64,000 nt of DNA from Anaerolinea sp. (GTDB lineage Bacteria; Chloroflexota; Anaerolineae; Anaerolineales; Anaerolineaceae), in assembly GCA_029975965.1 (NCBI GenBank), contig JARKOV010000172.1, positions 1 through 64,000 on the forward strand, written 5' to 3'. Every line of letters starts with the position of its first letter. The first letter of the stretch is position 1. Under the pieces are notes generated by a model that saw only the letters and a list, made by a program, of their open reading frames with translations, did not search any database and was not told where the DNA came from. The translations under genes and the position numbers were made by a program. Shown piece after piece: positions 39,007 through 46,935 of this stretch.

Positions 39007-39747
39007 ATGATTCGAAAGATAATGACCGCCGCGATGTTGCTCTTCCTCGCCGCCTGCACCCCAGCAGCGGCGGTTGCGCCATCCGCGACCCCACCGCCGG
39101 AAAACACACCGACCATCGCTTCTGCCACGGCGGTGCTGGTGCCGGTCACCTCGCTGTTGACCGAGACCGTCGCGCCGAGCGCCACCGCGACCAAAACGAC
39201 GTCGCCCACGCCGAGCCAGTCGCCGACCGCGGCGGTTGACCTGCAGCAGGCGCAGGTGATCAACATCCTCAACGGCGTTGGCGGGATCAGCCTGGTGGTC
39301 AAAATTGCCCATATCGCCACGCCGTATGACATGATCCTGGCGGGGATCAAATACACCTGCCACCTCGAAGCGCAGTATCCCGACTGGCTATTGTGCTGGG
39401 GACTCTCCCGCCCGCCCCTGGACGAGCAGGTCAACCAGGCCTTCGTGGACCAGGCCAGCGGCAAGGTGATCTTCGAGCAAAAGGTGATCCTCAGCTCGGC
39501 GCTGCTGCCGACCGCCTTGCCTGAGGGCTACGGGTTTACCAACTGCCCGGACCGGGGCAAAAACATCAGTTGTGAAACGGAATGCCGCCTGGATTACGAC
39601 GGCAACCCCTGCATCGTGGCGACCTGCACCGACGCCTGCGGGTTGTACCGCTCGGTGCACTCCTGTCCGGATGATATGCCCCTGCCATCGCAATTGTGCA
39701 GCGCGGAGCAGTGGGCGGAAGCGAAAGCGAAGTATGGCATCCCGTAG
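39007..39747 (+). CDS. Cys-rich lipoprotein, paralogue 2 of 3
   Basis: A 246-aa predicted lipoprotein with lipobox LAAC in RKIMTAAMLLFLAACTP, a Thr/Pro-rich linker, then the same domain: YTCHLEAQYPDWLLCWGLSR, TNCPDRGKNISCETECR, PCIVATCTDACG. ATG 39007 was chosen because it gives a signal peptide at once; a longer frame upstream lies inside paralogue 1. It begins 11 nt after the first gene. Function unknown. Confidence 0.77.
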   Translation: MIRKIMTAAMLLFLAACTPAAAVAPSATPPPENTPTIASATAVLVPVTSLLTETVAPSATATKTTSPTPSQSPTAAVDLQQAQVINILNGVGGISLVVKIAHIATPYDMILAGIKYTCHLEAQYPDWLLCWGLSRPPLDEQVNQAFVDQASGKVIFEQKVILSSALLPTALPEGYGFTNCPDRGKNISCETECRLDYDGNPCIVATCTDACGLYRSVHSCPDDMPLPSQLCSAEQWAEAKAKYGIP

Positions 39748-40477
39748 CGTATTGGTGGTGCTGTGCGCATTCGTAATCGGGCTGGCGGGCTGCCAGCCGC
39801 GTGCGGCGGCTGTTCCGCCAACCGCCGATGCGGTTGCCAGTGCGACCTCGCTGCCCACAGCGAGCCCGACGCAGCGGCCCAGCCACACGCCTCTGCCGTC
39901 ACTCACCCCGACCCTGACGCGCACCGCTACCCTGGTCCCCTCGCCGGTGGTTTCACCGACCCTCGAGGTGGCTTATGCGGAGCTTAAGCTGCTATCGGTG
40001 GAGAACCGCGTGGGCGGCTGGATGGTCACGTTCACCCTGCCGGGGATACGCCAGCCGCTCAAACTGCTCTTGGGCGGGAATACCTACAACTGCCTGGTCG
40101 ACGACGATTACGCCGACCGCCTGTTTTGCCAGGGATTGGCCAAACCGGCTTACGACACGCCCCTGAGCCTGGCTTTCCTGGACGAGGGTACCGGCGCAAA
40201 GCTGTACGAATCCAGCCTGGTTTTTCCGAGCGCGTTGCTCGTCCCGCCCACGCCGGCCGGATGGGCCAACACCAACTGCGCCGAGCGTGGTCAAAACGTG
40301 AGCTGCGAGACCGAGTGCCGCATTGCCCCGAACGGCAGCCCGTGCATCGTGGCGACCTGCACGGATGCGTGCGGCCCTTATTTCTCGGTGCATACCTGCC
40401 CCGATATGTCGCTGGACTTCCCATCCTGCACGGCGGAGCAGTGGGCGTACATGAAAAAGCTGTACCAGATCCCCTGA
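39734..40477 (+). CDS. Cys-rich lipoprotein, paralogue 3 of 3
   Basis: A 247-aa predicted lipoprotein: RSVLVVLCAFVIGLAGCQPR gives lipobox LAGC, followed by a Thr/Pro linker and the shared domain with YNCLVDDDYADRLFCQGLAK, TNCAERGQNVSCETECR and PCIVATCTDACG. ATG 39734 overlaps the end of paralogue 2 by 14 bp, so the trio is one transcription unit. The linker sequences differ more between paralogues than the Cys domains, as expected if the latter is the functional part. Confidence 0.77.
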   Translation: MASRSVLVVLCAFVIGLAGCQPRAAAVPPTADAVASATSLPTASPTQRPSHTPLPSLTPTLTRTATLVPSPVVSPTLEVAYAELKLLSVENRVGGWMVTFTLPGIRQPLKLLLGGNTYNCLVDDDYADRLFCQGLAKPAYDTPLSLAFLDEGTGAKLYESSLVFPSALLVPPTPAGWANTNCAERGQNVSCETECRIAPNGSPCIVATCTDACGPYFSVHTCPDMSLDFPSCTAEQWAYMKKLYQIP

Positions 40478-40488
40478 GTGGAGCAACG

Positions 40489-41310
40489 ATGAGCGATGTT
40501 CTCGAAAAATTTAACTTGAAAGGCCGGGCGGCGGTCGTCACCGGTGGAGCCGGGCTGTTGGGCGTGGAATTTTGCCGCACGCTGGCTCAGGCCGGCGCCG
40601 GGGTGGTGGTGGCCGACTTAAATGCCGCCGCCGCCGAGCGGGTGGCAGGCGAGTTGCGCGCAGCCGGACTGACTGCGCTCCATGCCGTGCTGGATGTGAC
40701 CCAGCCCGAATCGGTGGCCGAGGTGGTGGCGACCTGCGTGGATGAATTTGGCAGCCTGGACGTGATCGTCAACTCGGCCGCGATGGACCCCAAGTTCGAC
40801 GCTTCTCAGGCGGGCCAGCACGGCAACACCTTCGAGGATTACCCTCTGGCGCAGTGGCAGCAGGCCCTGGAGGTCAACCTGACGGGGGTTTTCCTGTGCT
40901 GCCAGGCGGCTGCGCGGCAAATGAAGGCGCAAGGCAAAGGCTCGATCATCAACATTTGCTCGACCTACGGGCTGGTGCCGCCGGACCAGCGCATCTATGA
41001 GCGACCAGGCCAGCCCAGGCAGTACAAGCCCGCCTTCTACACCACCTCCAAAGCGGGCGTGCTCGGCCTGACCAAGTACATCGCGTCGTACTACGCCGGG
41101 ACGCAAATCCGCGCCAACTGCCTGACGCCCGGCGGGGTCTATAACCAGCATGATGAAACGTTCACCCGCAATTATGCCTACCGCACCATCCTGGGGCGCA
41201 TGGCTGAGCGGGATGAGATGAACGGCGCGCTGCTCTTCCTGGCGTCCGATGCGTCGTCCTACATGACCGGTGGGAACGTGGTGGTGGACGGGGGGTGGAC
41301 GGTATGGTGA
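40489..41310 (+). CDS. Short-chain dehydrogenase/reductase in the NulO locus
   Basis: A 273-aa classical SDR. AVVTGGAGLLGVEFC is the cofactor loop, NSAAMDPKF corresponds to the NNAG motif, and the catalytic Y184/K188 lies in FYTTSKAGVLG. LTPGGVYNQHDETF and SYMTGGNVVVDGGWTVW close the fold. It overlaps the NeuA-HAD gene, as PtmA-type SDRs are next to neuA/neuB in legionaminate and related clusters. The likely substrate is a sugar precursor or product of the NulO path (inference). Confidence 0.85.
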   Translation: MSDVLEKFNLKGRAAVVTGGAGLLGVEFCRTLAQAGAGVVVADLNAAAAERVAGELRAAGLTALHAVLDVTQPESVAEVVATCVDEFGSLDVIVNSAAMDPKFDASQAGQHGNTFEDYPLAQWQQALEVNLTGVFLCCQAAARQMKAQGKGSIINICSTYGLVPPDQRIYERPGQPRQYKPAFYTTSKAGVLGLTKYIASYYAGTQIRANCLTPGGVYNQHDETFTRNYAYRTILGRMAERDEMNGALLFLASDASSYMTGGNVVVDGGWTVW

Positions 41311-42521
41311 AGCCGGAGGTGCTGGCAATCGTCCCGGCGCGCGGCGGCTCGAAGGGCATTCCGCGAAAGAATGTCAAGCTGTTTGCCGGGCACCCGCTAA
41401 TCGCCTACAGCATCGCCGCCGCGCAGCAGTCGCAGCGGGTGACGCGGGTGATCGTCTCGACGGACGATGAGGAAATTGCTGCGGTGGCGCGCGAGTACGG
41501 CGCCGAGACCCCCTTTCTGCGCCCGGCGGAGTTCGCGCAGGATCGCACGCTGGACCTGCCGGTGTTCCAACACGCGCTGAAGTGGCTGGCAGAACACGAA
41601 GGCTACCGCCCCGAAGTGGTGGTGCAGCTTCGGCCCACCTCACCGGTGCGCCCGCCGGATCTGGTCGACCAGGCGGTGGAGGCGCTGCTGGACAATCCGC
41701 AGGCCGATTCGGTGCGTGGAGTGGTGCCGGCGGGGCAAAACCCGCACAAGATGTGGCGTATCGACGCGGAGCGCGGATACATGACCCCCTTGCTGGACGT
41801 GCCGGGGGTGGAGGAGCCCTACAACGCGCCGCGCCAGGCGCTCCCGCCAGTCTACTGGCAAACCGGGCACATCGACGCGATCCGGCCGCGGGCAATCCTA
41901 TCCGGTTCGATGAGCGGGAAGGTGATCCTGCCGGTGATGGTCGACCCGGCTTACACGGTGGACATCGACACGCCGAAGGATTGGGCGCGCTCCGAGTGGC
42001 TGGTGTGGTACAGCGACCTGGAGATCGTTTTCCCAGGACGGCGGCGCAGACCCTTGCCGGAGCGCGTGGACCTGGTGGTGTTCGACTTCGACGGGGTGCT
42101 GACCGACAACCGCGTGTGGGTGGATGAGGAAGGCCACGAGATGGTGGCGGCTAACCGCTCTGACAGCATGGGCGTGGCGCTGCTGCGCAGGCTGGGTCTG
42201 AAGATGTGCGTGCTCTCCACCGAGACCAACCCGGTCGTCTCGGCGCGCTGCCGGAAGATGCAGATCCCGGCTTACCAGGGTGTGTGGGACAAGGCGGAAA
42301 AGTTGAAGGAAATCCTCCAGGAGCTGGAGGTCGACCCGGCGCATGCGATCTTCGTCGGCAACGACGTCAACGATATGCCGTGTTTCCCGCTGGTGGGCTG
42401 CGCGGTGGCGGTGGCAGACGCGCAACCGGAGGCGAAGCGCGCGGCAGACATCGTGCTCAGCCGCAAGGGCGGGCACGGAGCGGTGCGCGAGCTGCTCGAC
42501 ATTTTACGGCAGAGATTCTGA
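41304..42521 (+). CDS. CMP-NulO synthetase (NeuA) fused to KdsC-like HAD phosphatase
   Basis: A 405-aa two-domain enzyme. Residues about 1-230 are an acylneuraminate cytidylyltransferase: AIVPARGGSKGIPRKNVKLF is the CTP loop, VVVQLRPTSPVRPPDL and YTVDIDTPKDW are NeuA signatures. Residues about 250-405 are a KdsC-type HAD domain with motif I FDFDGVLTDN, STE and motif IV GNDVND, expected to dephosphorylate a NulO-9-phosphate. The domain order is that of animal CMAS. ATG 41304 (GGGGGGTGG upstream) was preferred to GTG 41295. No frameshift is seen at the junction. Confidence 0.87.
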   Translation: MVKPEVLAIVPARGGSKGIPRKNVKLFAGHPLIAYSIAAAQQSQRVTRVIVSTDDEEIAAVAREYGAETPFLRPAEFAQDRTLDLPVFQHALKWLAEHEGYRPEVVVQLRPTSPVRPPDLVDQAVEALLDNPQADSVRGVVPAGQNPHKMWRIDAERGYMTPLLDVPGVEEPYNAPRQALPPVYWQTGHIDAIRPRAILSGSMSGKVILPVMVDPAYTVDIDTPKDWARSEWLVWYSDLEIVFPGRRRRPLPERVDLVVFDFDGVLTDNRVWVDEEGHEMVAANRSDSMGVALLRRLGLKMCVLSTETNPVVSARCRKMQIPAYQGVWDKAEKLKEILQELEVDPAHAIFVGNDVNDMPCFPLVGCAVAVADAQPEAKRAADIVLSRKGGHGAVRELLDILRQRF

Positions 42522-42640
42522 TCCGCGCGAGAAGAAGCAAGCTGCGAGTAAAACGTGAAAAGGGAATTAAAATATCATCGGACGAATGGCTGGGAGCGGG
42601 TTTCAGGGGGTAAACCGGATCGTTCCCGGAAAGGATTGTT

Positions 42641-43513
42641 ATGGCACGAGAAGTGAAAATTGGCAAACGGTTGATCGGCGACGGGCACCCGACCTACATC
42701 ACCGCCGAGATCGGCATCAACCACAACGGCGATCTGGAGATCGCCAAGCGCATGATCCTGGAAGCGCACCGCACCGGGGTGGATTCGGTCAAGTTTCAGA
42801 AGCGCACCCCCGAAATCTGCGTTCCGCGTGACCAGTGGGAGATCATGCGCGAGACCCCCTGGGGATACATCAGTTACATCGAGTACCGCCGCAAGATGGA
42901 GTTCGGTCAGGCCGAATATGCCGAGATCGACCGCTACTGCAAGGAGCTGGGCATCGACTGGTTTGCTTCGGTGTGGGACGAGCCCTCGGTGGATTTCATG
43001 GAGCAGTTCGACCCCGTGGCGTACAAGGTGCCGTCGGCGTCGTTGACCGACCACGGCTTGCTGCGCCACCTGCGGGCGATTGGCAGGCCGGTGATCCTAT
43101 CCACCGGTATGTCCTCGATGGAACAGATTCGCGCAGCGGTCAAGGAAATCGGGCTGGAGCGGTTGATCATCACGCACGCCACCAGCACATACCCGTGTGA
43201 CCCGTCCGAGCTGAACCTGCGCGTGATCCAGTCGCTGCGGGATGAATTTCCATGCCCAATCGGATATTCGGGGCATGAGGTGGGCCTGATTCCGTCGGTG
43301 GTGGCGGTTGCGATGGGCGCCTGCGTGGTCGAGCGCCACATCACCCTCGACCGTGCGATGTGGGGCTCGGACCAGGCGGCTTCGGTGGAGCCGACCGGCT
43401 TCGAGCGGCTGGTGAAATATATCCGCGTCACCGAGCTCTCGCTAGGGGATGGGGAAAAGAAAGTCTACGCCAGCGAGCTGTCTTCGTTGAAGAAATTGAG
43501 GAGATTCCAATAA
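42641..43513 (+). CDS. neuB: NeuB-family nonulosonic acid synthase lacking SAF domain
   Basis: A 290-aa NeuB TIM barrel. AEIGINHNGDLEIAKRMILE is the NeuB-type active-site opening; DSVKFQKRTPEI, YKVPSASLTDHGLL and GYSGHEVGLIPSVVAVAMGA follow. It ends at about the end of the barrel with KVYASELSSLKKLRRF, so the C-terminal SAF domain of the 28731 paralogue is absent. In other NeuB enzymes SAF covers the partner's active site. It is downstream of the NeuA-HAD gene; TAAAAT at 42568-42573 could be a -10. Confidence 0.84.
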   Translation: MAREVKIGKRLIGDGHPTYITAEIGINHNGDLEIAKRMILEAHRTGVDSVKFQKRTPEICVPRDQWEIMRETPWGYISYIEYRRKMEFGQAEYAEIDRYCKELGIDWFASVWDEPSVDFMEQFDPVAYKVPSASLTDHGLLRHLRAIGRPVILSTGMSSMEQIRAAVKEIGLERLIITHATSTYPCDPSELNLRVIQSLRDEFPCPIGYSGHEVGLIPSVVAVAMGACVVERHITLDRAMWGSDQAASVEPTGFERLVKYIRVTELSLGDGEKKVYASELSSLKKLRRFQ

Positions 43514-43521
43514 CTCCGCTG

Positions 43522-45135
43522 ATGATGGACCTGGCCAGCCGTGCCCGCAGCGGGCTGAAGCGCCGTTGGACGCACGCGCGCAGCAACGAGCGTATCCTGC
43601 ACCTGGGCGAGCAGGTGGCGCGGGCTGCCAATGTGGATCATTCCTCCCGCCCGGTGGTGTTTTTCAACGCCTCTACGCGCCTGCTGGGGACGAGCCTGAA
43701 CGCGGCTTACCAGTTGACTGCCAGTTGGGCGTTGCAACTGGCCGGGGTGCCCACGCTGCACTTCGCCTGCCAGGGTGGGATGAGCCGTTGCGTGTTGGGC
43801 ACGGTGGCCGACGACCCGCAGGCGCTGCCGCCTTGCCCGGGCTGCATTAATCAATCGCGGGCAGTTTACCAGCACTCCGACGCGCGCTGGTTTATCTATA
43901 AACCGGATGCGCCGCTGGAGGCCGCGTTAAACGGCCTGACCGTGGACGAGCTGGCGAGGTTTGCCTGGCAGGATGTCCCTTTGGGCAGCCTGTGCCTGCC
44001 GGGGTTGCGCTGGGCGCTGCGCAAGCATCACCTTGCCGATGATGAGCCGACCCGTTTCCTTTTCCGCGAGTACATTCTCTCCGCCTGGCACGTGGCGGAA
44101 GAATTTGGCCGGCTGCTCGACGAATCCAACCCGCGGGCGGTGGTGGTGTTCAACGGAATGTTCTTTCCGGAGGCGACGGCGCGGTGGGTGGCGCAAAGAC
44201 GCGGGCTGCGCGTGGTGTCGCACGAGGTCGGCTTGCGCCCGTACTCGGCGTTTTTCACCACCGGCGAAGCCACAGCTTACCCGATCAAAATTCCCAGGTC
44301 GTTCCAATTGACGCCCGAGCAAGAAGGCCGGTTGGATTTCTACCTGGAGCAGCGCCTGCAGGGAAATTTCAGCATGGCGGGCATCCGTTTCTGGCCGGAA
44401 ATGCGCGGGCTCGAGCCCGAGTTTGTGGAGCGGGCGGCGCAGTTCCGGCAGGTGGTGCCGGTGTTCACCAACGTCATCTTCGACACCAGCCAGCCGCATT
44501 CGAACGTGGTTTTCCCGCACATGTTTGCCTGGCTGGACATGGTGCTGGAGATTGCCCGCGAGCATGCGGATACATTGTTCGTGATCCGCGCTCACCCAGA
44601 TGAGTCGCGCCCGGGTAAGGCTTCGCGCGAGAGCGTGGCCGATTGGGCGCGGCGCAACGCGGTGGCGGGGTTGCCCAACGTGGTGTACGTGGATTCGCGC
44701 CAGTACTTCAGCTCGTACGAGCTGATCCAGCGCTCAAAGTTCGTCATGGTTTACAACTCGACCATCGGCCTGGAGGCGTCGTTGATGGGCGCTGCGGTGC
44801 TGTGCGGTGGCAAGGCGCGCTTCACCCAGTTGCCGACGGTGTTCTTCCCAGATTCGATGGAGGATTATCGCCAGAAGGCGGAGGAATTCTTGCAGGCCGA
44901 GCAGGTGAATGTGCCTGCCACGCATCGCCGCAATGCCCGCCGCTTCCTCTATTTCCAGTTGTTCAAGACGTCGCTGCCGTTCGATTTCTGGATCGAAGAG
45001 GACGGCGTCTGGCCGGGATACGTGCGCTTCAAGGACCTGGATTACCTGGCTTTTCACCCCGATCGCTCGGCGGTGTTGCGCACCATCGTGGAAGGGATTT
45101 TGCATGGCAAGGAGTTTATCCTGGAGGATTCGTAA
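43522..45135 (+). CDS. Capsule-type glycosyltransferase-like protein with Cys motif
   Basis: A 537-aa GT-B-like protein next to the second NeuB. The C-terminal half has LFVIRAHPDE, YELIQRSKFVMVYNSTIGLE and ASLMGAAVLCGGKAR, the region shared with 24042 and 35738. The N-terminal half has four cysteines, C83, C90, C105 and C108 (HFACQGGMSRC ... LPPCPGC), that could bind a metal; the other two proteins lack them. ATG 43522 (or 43525) is used; the frame is open further upstream into neuB, so the start is uncertain. Confidence 0.6.
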   Translation: MMDLASRARSGLKRRWTHARSNERILHLGEQVARAANVDHSSRPVVFFNASTRLLGTSLNAAYQLTASWALQLAGVPTLHFACQGGMSRCVLGTVADDPQALPPCPGCINQSRAVYQHSDARWFIYKPDAPLEAALNGLTVDELARFAWQDVPLGSLCLPGLRWALRKHHLADDEPTRFLFREYILSAWHVAEEFGRLLDESNPRAVVVFNGMFFPEATARWVAQRRGLRVVSHEVGLRPYSAFFTTGEATAYPIKIPRSFQLTPEQEGRLDFYLEQRLQGNFSMAGIRFWPEMRGLEPEFVERAAQFRQVVPVFTNVIFDTSQPHSNVVFPHMFAWLDMVLEIAREHADTLFVIRAHPDESRPGKASRESVADWARRNAVAGLPNVVYVDSRQYFSSYELIQRSKFVMVYNSTIGLEASLMGAAVLCGGKARFTQLPTVFFPDSMEDYRQKAEEFLQAEQVNVPATHRRNARRFLYFQLFKTSLPFDFWIEEDGVWPGYVRFKDLDYLAFHPDRSAVLRTIVEGILHGKEFILEDS

Positions 45136-45188
45136 GCTGGCACTTTGAGGGAATGATGCGAATTTTTTAGCCAACGACGGGTTGCTTC

Positions 45189-45204
45189 GCCGCCCTGGGG
45201 CGGC
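45189..45204. other. Short GC hairpin between genes
   Basis: GCCGCCC-tg-GGGCGGC, a 7-bp stem in the 98-bp gap after the transferase. No T-run follows. GTAAGG lies about 10 nt before the next start. Confidence 0.4.
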
Positions 45205-45233
45205 TCAGCAGGACAAGAGAGTAAGGTGCATTG

Positions 45234-45926
45234 ATGGGTTCAAATCAACTTCAAACCGTTGCGGCGCTCGTGCCGATGCGCCATTCCTCTGAGCGCGTGC
45301 CGGGAAAGAATTACCGCCTCCTGGCGGGCAGGCCGCTCTACGCGCATATTATCGACACGCTGCTGTCCGTGCCCGAGGTGTCGAAGGTGGTGGTCGACAC
45401 CGACAGCCCGGTGATCATGGACGGGCTGCGCCGCGACTACCCGGAGGTGGTGATTCTGGAGCGCCCCGAGCACCTGCGCGCCGGAACGGTGCCAATGAAC
45501 GAAATTTTGCTGCACGATACCGCGCAGGTGCCCGCCGACCTCTACCTGCAGACGCACAGCACCAACCCTTTGCTCAAAGCGGCGACCCTTTCTGCAGCGG
45601 TGCGGACGTTGAAAGCGCAATACCCCACCTACGACTCGCTCTTCGGGGTGACCCGCCTGCAGGTGCGCCTGTGGGACGAGCTGGCGCGCCCGATCAACCA
45701 CAACCCGGCGATCTTGCTGCGCACGCAGGACCTGCCGCCGACCTTCATGGAAAATTCCTGCGTCTACCTGTTCACGCGCGAGCTCCTTGAGCAGCGCCGG
45801 AACCGCCTGGGCACGCGCCCTTACATGTTCGAGATCGACCCCGCCGAAGCCTGGGACATCGATGAGGAGAGCACCTTCCACGTCGTCGAAATTTTGATGC
45901 GCGAGCGGTTGAACCTGACCGATTGA
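45234..45926 (+). CDS. NeuA-like cytidylyltransferase
   Basis: A 230-aa single-domain enzyme of the acylneuraminate cytidylyltransferase family. AALVPMRHSSERVPGKNYRL is the CTP loop (R-x-S-E-R-x-P-G-K), VVVDTDSPVIM and LYLQTHSTNPLLKAATL follow, and FEIDPAEAWDIDEESTFHV is the C-terminal metal/CMP region. The sequence differs clearly from both the SpsF-like protein at 33004 and the NeuA domain at 41304. ATG 45234 is preceded by an in-frame TTG at 45231. Confidence 0.8.
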   Translation: MGSNQLQTVAALVPMRHSSERVPGKNYRLLAGRPLYAHIIDTLLSVPEVSKVVVDTDSPVIMDGLRRDYPEVVILERPEHLRAGTVPMNEILLHDTAQVPADLYLQTHSTNPLLKAATLSAAVRTLKAQYPTYDSLFGVTRLQVRLWDELARPINHNPAILLRTQDLPPTFMENSCVYLFTRELLEQRRNRLGTRPYMFEIDPAEAWDIDEESTFHVVEILMRERLNLTD

Positions 45927-45971
45927 GTCCCTGTCAATGCCCTTGAATCAGATTTTCCACCGGAGTTATCG

Positions 45972-46934
45972 ATGCCAACCGTCCTGCTTTCCGCCCCGTA
46001 CATGATCCCTTCTCTTGACCGGTTCGAGCCGGTGCTGCGGCATTATGGCCTGGACCTGATCGTGGCGAAGGTTCACGAGCGCCTCTCCGAGGAGCAAATT
46101 TTGAGCTACGCCGGGCAGTTCGACGGGGCGATGTGCGGCGACGATCGCTACACCGAGCGGGCGATGCTGGCCTGCCTGCCGCGCCTCAAGGTGATCTCCA
46201 AATGGGGGACGGGGATCGACTCGATCGACCTGGCTGCCGCGCAGCGGCTGGGCATCCGGGTGGGCAACACGCCCAACGCCTTCACCCTGCCGGTCTCCGA
46301 CAGCGTGCTGGGGTACATCCTCACCTTCGCCCGCCGCCTGCCCTGGATGGATCGCGCGGTGAAGGGCGGCGTGTGGGCCAAGCTGCCGGGGCGCTCGCTG
46401 AGCGAATGCACGTTGGGGGTGATCGGTGTGGGCAACATCGGCAAGGCGGTCATCCGCCGGGCGCGCGGTTTCGGGATGAAGCTGCTGGGCAACGACATCG
46501 TGCCGATTGCGCCGGACTTCATCCTCGAAAACGGGGTGGAAATGACCTCTCTCGCGGACCTGCTGCAGCGGGCCGACTTCGTCAGCCTGAATTGCGACCT
46601 TAACCCGACCAGCTACCATCTCATCCATGCCGGCACGCTGCGCCAGATGAAGCCTTCGGCCATCCTGGTCAACACGGCGCGCGGGGCGCTGGTGGATGAG
46701 CCGGCGCTGGTGGCGGCATTGCAAGAGGGGGTGATCGCCGGGGCGGCGCTGGATGTGTTCGAAGAAGAGCCGCTGCCCGCCGATTCCCCGCTGCGCCAGA
46801 TGGACAACGTGATGTTGGCGGCGCACAACTGCAATTCCAGCCCGGCGGCCTGGGAGCGGGTGCACTGGAATACCATCCGCAACCTGCTCGCTGGCCTGGG
46901 CATCCCGCACGACGACCTGGAAAGCCTGCGCTAG
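45972..46934 (+). CDS. D-isomer 2-hydroxyacid dehydrogenase (phosphoglycerate dehydrogenase-like)
   Basis: A 320-aa NAD-dependent dehydrogenase. TLGVIGVGNIGKAVIRRARG is the Rossmann motif, the catalytic Arg is in NTARGALVDE, the Glu in DVFEEEPLP and the His in LAAHNCN. GTGIDSIDLAAAQRLGIRV is the substrate-domain hinge. Phosphoglycerate dehydrogenases end in an ACT domain; this does not, so serine synthesis is unlikely. Its place right after a CMP-transferase suggests it acts on a 2-hydroxy or keto acid in the same pathway (inference). Confidence 0.83.
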   Translation: MPTVLLSAPYMIPSLDRFEPVLRHYGLDLIVAKVHERLSEEQILSYAGQFDGAMCGDDRYTERAMLACLPRLKVISKWGTGIDSIDLAAAQRLGIRVGNTPNAFTLPVSDSVLGYILTFARRLPWMDRAVKGGVWAKLPGRSLSECTLGVIGVGNIGKAVIRRARGFGMKLLGNDIVPIAPDFILENGVEMTSLADLLQRADFVSLNCDLNPTSYHLIHAGTLRQMKPSAILVNTARGALVDEPALVAALQEGVIAGAALDVFEEEPLPADSPLRQMDNVMLAAHNCNSSPAAWERVHWNTIRNLLAGLGIPHDDLESLR

Positions 46935-46935
46935 G

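Noticed and set aside
45972..46934. SerA (serine biosynthesis)
   Set aside because: No ACT domain, no serine genes nearby, and the gene is embedded in a NulO module.
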